Positions 6,494 through 9,345 of a DNA stretch of 9,345 nt are shown here, piece by piece. Within the stretch, counting starts at the first letter, position 1. Every line of letters begins with the position of its first letter. Both the position numbers and the translations under genes were made by a program. Under the pieces are notes generated by a model. That model made no database searches. It was not told the DNA's origin and worked only from the letters and a program-made list of their open reading frames with translations. The DNA comes from an uncultured Selenomonadales bacterium (GTDB lineage Bacteria; Bacillota; Negativicutes; Selenomonadales; Selenomonadaceae): assembly GCA_937877565.1 (NCBI GenBank), contig CALFJB010000069.1, positions 1-9,345 of the forward strand. Direction: 5' to 3'.

Positions 6494-7401
6494 TTAAGGT
6501 TTAGGTGTAAGCAATGCAAAAGCGTTTGGTTGTACAACTGTAAAGCCGAGACGCATTGTAACTTTAATTGCAACCATATCATTTTCAGCAAGGCTCAAAG
6601 GTTTACCGTCTGACATTGAAACGTTTTGAAGTGTAGCTTCACGTAAAACTTCATATTCAAGTTGCTCTCTAATTCCAACTACTGAATATTTCCATTCACC
6701 CGCAATAGCATGAGCTTTTGTGCTGTCCCAACTGTTGGCGCGGTTAAATTCAATCGGCAAACTGTAAAGTTGTTTTTGTCCAACGCCTTCTACATAAAGC
6801 TGATTTCCATCTGCGTCGCGCAATTTTCTAAGTTGATTTTTAAAATCAAGACCTGCAACAAAACCATCAACATCAAAGCCCGCTTTTTCAACAAACGCCA
6901 TAACATCAGAAATATCAAGGTCAACTTTAGGATTTGTACCAATTTCAACTTCTTGCCCGCTTGCACTGGCAACGCCGTAAATACTTTTGGTAAACGGCGA
7001 ATTTTTGCCGAAAAGACACGCACTGTCAATAAGCCTCATAAAACGCCTCTGCAATGTACGGACGAAGTGTGCCGAATACGTCAATCGTAGCGTCGTTTAA
7101 TTTTTCTTTCGTTACGGGAATGATAACGGCGATTTTCTCGGCTTCCATTTTGGGAAAATCCCATTCAGCCGTACTTGTTTGAATACGTCCGGCTTCTTTT
7201 GTCCAAAACGCGCCAACGCCTTTTGTCATTACGCTGAAAGTTTTGTTGTCCGATTCCATAACTTCAACTTTTGAAAGTCGAAGAATACTTGAACCGCGTA
7301 CCGCCATTCCAATAATTTCATCTGAAATAATACTGGGGACAAAGCCATTCAAATTATCCTGTAAATAGGTTGTCTGCAAAACGTTGAATGTTAAATTTCA
7401 T
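6494..7401 (-). pseudogene. Major capsid protein (HK97 fold), two +1 frameshifts
   Basis: The major capsid protein builds the icosahedral shell. ATG 7401, with GGAGG (7410-7414) eight bases upstream, begins MKFNIQRFADN. That frame stops at 7356-7354. The next part lies one base on, from about 7370 to TGA 7026: it carries NLNGFVPSIISDEIIGMAVR, the SVMTKGVGAFWTKEAGRIQ region and WDFPKMEAEKIAVIIPVTKE, the hallmark HK97 N-arm and spine strands. It ends ...AEAFYEAY-stop. The last part, again one base on, resumes as IDSACLFGKNSPFTKSIYG and runs through the A-domain to LLTPKP (TAA 6496-6494). Removing one base from CC at 7369-7368 and one from TT at 7032-7031 restores a continuous frame of 301 residues, a normal size. 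No full-length capsid can be made by standard decoding. Sequencing error is the main alternative. Confidence 0.9.
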
Positions 7402-7409
7402 TTTCAATT

Positions 7410-7414
7410 CCTCC
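7410..7414 (-). promoter_or_regulatory. GGAGG ribosome binding site fixing the capsid start
   Basis: GGAGG followed by eight bases and ATG 7401 identifies the true start of the capsid gene. The longer downstream frame has only a TTG (7379) with no site before it, so this element shows that the first 11 residues lie in a different frame from the rest. Confidence 0.8.
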
Positions 7415-7422
7415 AATTCAAA

Positions 7423-7974
7423 TTATCCAATACGCTTAATTTCTACAACCGAAATATTATTACCGAATTGATTAACGGTTATTCGCGTTAAATATGGCTC
7501 GGTGTCAAGATATTCAGTCTGTGATTGACAAATAAAGACATAATTAACGCCCTTAACAATTTGCCTTCCAACTTCCAAAAGTGGTTTATGCGTTGTGCCT
7601 AACAAAGTAGCAACTTTTTCATCAAACGCTTTTTTAGCCTCTTCAGTCAAAATAGTTTCTTCTGCAACTTCCATTGTCACAAGTTTAGCCTCTTTGTAGC
7701 CGTCAATTTTGGGCGGAATGTTTATCACGACTGTTACATAGTCTCGAATAATTCTTTCGCCTTGAGTACGTTCACGACGGCAAACAAGACAATGATTCAT
7801 TCCATTAACAAGCTGATAGCCAAAGTAATAAATGGGCGTAATTTTTTCGGTACGATTTTCAAACGCTACGTAAATACCGCTTGCTACATCTTGCGGAAGT
7901 CCGCCGGTAGTACTGTCTACCAAAGACCAGCCGCCGAAAGTTCCTGCTGTTTCAATTCCACCAAATTTAATCAT
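7423..7974 (-). CDS. Protein with two cystatin-like repeats, between scaffold and capsid genes
   Basis: Start ATG 7974 follows AAGGAGAGGA (7981-7990); an in-frame ATG 12 codons earlier (8010) lacks a good site. The 183-residue product contains two related units. Unit one has an early GGW (14-16), a helix, then YYFGYQLVNGMNHCLVC (Q54-x-V-x-G58). Unit two has a helix (TEEAKKAFDEKVATLL), then LLEVGRQIVKGVNYVFICQ (Q138-x-V-x-G142) and YLTRITVNQF. The order N-terminal Gly, helix, QxVxG hairpin, strand is that of cystatins, inhibitors of papain-like cysteine proteases; the second-hairpin Pro-Trp is not seen. No signal peptide or membrane segment is visible. The gene is intact, while the capsid gene next to it is broken. 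It could be a protease inhibitor or a capsid decoration protein that only shares the fold. The fold call is inference from motifs. Confidence 0.75.
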   Translation of the reverse strand: MIKFGGIETAGTFGGWSLVDSTTGGLPQDVASGIYVAFENRTEKITPIYYFGYQLVNGMNHCLVCRRERTQGERIIRDYVTVVINIPPKIDGYKEAKLVTMEVAEETILTEEAKKAFDEKVATLLGTTHKPLLEVGRQIVKGVNYVFICQSQTEYLDTEPYLTRITVNQFGNNISVVEIKRIG

Positions 7975-7980
7975 TTTAAA

Positions 7981-7990
7981 TCCTCTCCTT
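7981..7990 (-). promoter_or_regulatory. Ribosome binding site choosing the start of the cystatin-like gene
   Basis: AAGGAGAGGA lies six bases before ATG 7974 on the minus strand, which favours this start over the in-frame ATG at 8010 that sits within the scaffold gene's end. Confidence 0.75.
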
Positions 7991-8002
7991 TTATAAAAAA
8001 TC

Positions 8003-8608
8003 TTAGCCACGTTTAACTTGATTTTCTGAAATAATTTTCATAAAACCATCATCTACACGCGGCGTACTGTCGATTGAAACTTTTTTACTGCCCGCTCCTG
8101 CAGTAGGAGCTTTACCTTTGAGTTTTTCATTTACCGCAGTTTCAATCGCTGATTTATACTGCTTTTCAAAAGTTGTAATTCTTTCAAGTGTAGATTCGCC
8201 ATCATCAGCGATAAGATATTCCATAAACTGAACGGGAATTTTTCGCTCCGCAAGTACTTTTGTCATCTCAAGCATAAGTTCTTTACGCTGAAGTTCCTTT
8301 TCTTTAATTTCAAGTTCCTTGCGCCCGTTTTCAATTTCAGCTTTTTGGCGTTCCTCATCACTAAGTTTAGAAAGTCGCTCCGCTTCTTTTTTAGCGGCGG
8401 CTTCACGCTTTTTGAGAGTTTCTTCAAAACCTTTTTGCGCCTTTGCTACTGCTTCAGCTATTTTCGCGTCAATGTCAATTTCAGGTTTTATATCCGATTT
8501 TAAATCGACAACATCAGCGTTATCATTTTCAGCTACAGGAGTAGTTTGCAATTCTTGCTGTACTTCTACGCCTTCACCGCCATCAGCAAATCTTTGAATA
8601 TCAAACAT
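8003..8608 (-). CDS. Capsid scaffolding protein (DUF4355-like)
   Basis: This 201-residue protein sits two genes upstream of the capsid gene. Scaffolds guide procapsid assembly and are then expelled. Seen are the N-terminal motif MFDIQRFADGG, an acidic low-complexity stretch (about 13-47), a long charged coiled-coil (about 48-115) rich in Lys, Glu and Ala, and a C-terminal part with RKIPVQFMEYLIADDGEST and a helix (TTFEKQYKSAIETAVNEKLK), then a Gly/Ala hinge and basic end (ISENQVKRG). This layout and length are typical of DUF4355 phage scaffolds. The start is preceded by AGGTG (8616-8620) and overlaps the stop of the previous gene by eight bases. The IQRFAD segment is shared with the capsid protein. 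Confidence 0.88.
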   Translation of the reverse strand: MFDIQRFADGGEGVEVQQELQTTPVAENDNADVVDLKSDIKPEIDIDAKIAEAVAKAQKGFEETLKKREAAAKKEAERLSKLSDEERQKAEIENGRKELEIKEKELQRKELMLEMTKVLAERKIPVQFMEYLIADDGESTLERITTFEKQYKSAIETAVNEKLKGKAPTAGAGSKKVSIDSTPRVDDGFMKIISENQVKRG

Positions 8609-8858
8609 TTTCTTTCACCTCACGTTCTCTGATGTAATTCATAAATTCTAAAACTTCGTCAACATCACTTAATTTTCCAACTTGATAATTGTTGTAATTG
8701 TCTTTGAAGACGAAGTTTTGTTGCTTAAAATCAAATGTGCCGTTTCTATTCAGCTCATAACGTCCTGTAAAAAGTGTTTCTCCACGTTTTATTGCGTCGT
8801 ATAGTCCAAGTTCAATGACTTGTTTGGCAGTAAAAAATTTAATTTCGCTTGGTATCAT
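8601..8858 (-). CDS. Hypothetical small protein upstream of scaffold
   Basis: I do not recognise this 85-residue protein. ATG 8858 has a strong GGAGG site (8867-8871), and the stop overlaps the scaffold start by eight bases, so it is translated as part of the head operon. It starts with a probable helix (FFTAKQVIELGLYDAIKRGE), continues with an aromatic and Asn-rich stretch likely to form strands (RYELNRNGTFDFKQQNFVF), and ends with a charged helix (DVDEVLEFMNYIREREVKEN). No signal peptide, membrane segment or metal site is visible. The position suggests a head-morphogenesis accessory role; that is only inference. Confidence 0.7.
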   Translation of the reverse strand: MIPSEIKFFTAKQVIELGLYDAIKRGETLFTGRYELNRNGTFDFKQQNFVFKDNYNNYQVGKLSDVDEVLEFMNYIREREVKENV

Positions 8859-8896
8859 TTTTAATTCCTCCAGTTAATAAAATATGCCCGTATTTG

Positions 8897-9012
8897 CGTT
8901 TATTTGCCCCTAAAATCGTTCCAAATACATTTTTGATATTTTTATATTAAAATTAAATTTAGGGTGGCTTTTAAGCTATTTTAGAGTTAAAAAAATCAAG
9001 GCAAATAAAACG
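8897..9012. repeat. Split inverted repeat in the 215-base gap
   Basis: CGTTTATTTGCC at 8897-8908 pairs with GGCAAATAAAACG at 9000-9012 (12 of 13 bases with one bulged A). The 91 bases between are very AT-rich, with no start codon linked to a ribosome binding site. The gap 8859-9073 otherwise holds no gene that I can support; it may contain the promoter of the head operon, but no convincing -35/-10 pair was found. The arms could be a long-range hairpin or the ends of a small degraded element. Confidence 0.3.
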
Positions 9013-9073
9013 TCTTCGCCCAATGCAGCTAATCTTTGCTCGGCTTTTTCAGCTCCCGCAAATTTGAAAATTT

Positions 9074-9334
9074 TTAGTCGATATGTTTTAAACGCGCGGA
9101 AGTAAAAAACATATCGTGTGAATCTGAATCAAGGTAAGTATAATTTTGAATTGAAAGGTTATCGAAAGAATTATAAATTGAATCGCTACTCAAATTGAAA
9201 ACGTTTACATAGTCATAGCGCAGTTTGTCATCATCAGCAAAAGTATCTTGATTTATAGGAGTCTCGGTATAGTTGCCGTCAACTGCGGCATCGCTAGCAT
9301 TTATATTCACAAATTGAACGTCGCCAATAGACAT
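9074..9334 (-). CDS. Acidic ORF of unknown function, possibly the 3' part of a longer gene
   Basis: From ATG 9334 the frame gives 86 residues, very rich in Asp, Asn, Ser and Tyr (for example NLSSDSIYNSFDNLSIQNYT), with a calculated strongly acidic character and no recognisable domain. The frame stays open upstream to the window edge (at least Thr-Ser-Ile before the Met), and the 11 bases available upstream show no ribosome binding site, so the true start may lie outside. Gene order would place a portal, minor head or similar protein here, but nothing in the sequence confirms it. It could also be a truncated remnant: an overlapping frame beyond its stop looks coding-like. Confidence 0.45.
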   Translation of the reverse strand: MSIGDVQFVNINASDAAVDGNYTETPINQDTFADDDKLRYDYVNVFNLSSDSIYNSFDNLSIQNYTYLDSDSHDMFFTSARLKHID

Positions 9335-9345
9335 GATGGAAGTTT

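Noticed and set aside
6790..7029. Minus-strand 79-codon frame overlapping the capsid body
   Set aside because: It is an off-frame shadow of the capsid gene, with a Leu/Lys-rich product and no ribosome binding site.
6985..7060. Group I intron or insertion splitting the capsid gene
   Set aside because: No extra sequence lies between the two capsid parts; removing a single base restores the frame.
6710..7090. Plus-strand open frame of 126 codons opposite the capsid gene
   Set aside because: The minus strand here encodes unmistakable HK97-type capsid sequence in one frame after another; the antisense product resembles nothing and has no supported start.
8319..8597. Plus-strand Ser/Ala-rich 92-codon frame opposite the scaffold
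   Set aside because: It mirrors the coiled-coil Lys/Glu/Ala codons of the scaffold and has no start signals.

Overview
The window is the head-to-tail structural module of a prophage, probably a decaying one. All genes lie on the minus strand, so transcription runs from high to low coordinates. The DNA is AT-rich with strong GGAGG-type ribosome binding sites and tightly packed, often overlapping stop/start junctions, which fits a low-GC Firmicutes host. The N-terminal peptide with an IQRFAD core, carried by both the scaffold and the capsid protein, is one I associate with phage proteins of Negativicutes (Selenomonadales and relatives). That host guess is inference, not proof.

In transcription order the layout is: an acidic ORF of unknown function open to the window edge (9334-9074); a 215-base AT-rich gap with a split inverted repeat; a small unknown gene (8858-8601); a DUF4355-type scaffold (8608-8003); a protein with two cystatin-like repeats (7974-7423); an HK97-fold major capsid gene broken by two +1 frameshifts (7401-6494); a small gene (6479-6273) overlapping a gp6-like head-tail connector (6370-5972); an XkdH-like head-closure protein (5975-5598); an HK97 gp10/XkdI-like protein (5601-5218); an XkdJ-like tail terminator (5216-4677); an internally deleted tail sheath (4676-4139); a broken zinc-finger ORF (4121-3760) where the tail tube gene would be expected; a tail assembly chaperone frame without a start codon (3753-3250); and the first 1081 codons of a TP901-type tape measure protein (3244 to the window edge).

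The order connector, closure, gp10, terminator, sheath, (tube), chaperone, tape measure is that of PBSX-like contractile-tailed phages. Intact versions would build a scaffolded HK97-fold head, close it, and attach a contractile tail. As written, this copy should not make a particle: the capsid gene is frameshifted twice, the sheath has lost most of its middle and probably part of its C-terminal region, no tube gene is visible and the chaperone has no obvious start. The other genes, including over 3.2 kb of tape measure frame, are intact, so inactivation looks recent, or some lesions are sequencing errors.

The most unusual feature is the intact gene between scaffold and capsid, which encodes a duplicated cystatin-like domain with the N-terminal GGW and two QxVxG loops. 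The C-terminal part of the tape measure is made of several nested repeats, including a nearly identical 93-bp tandem duplication.
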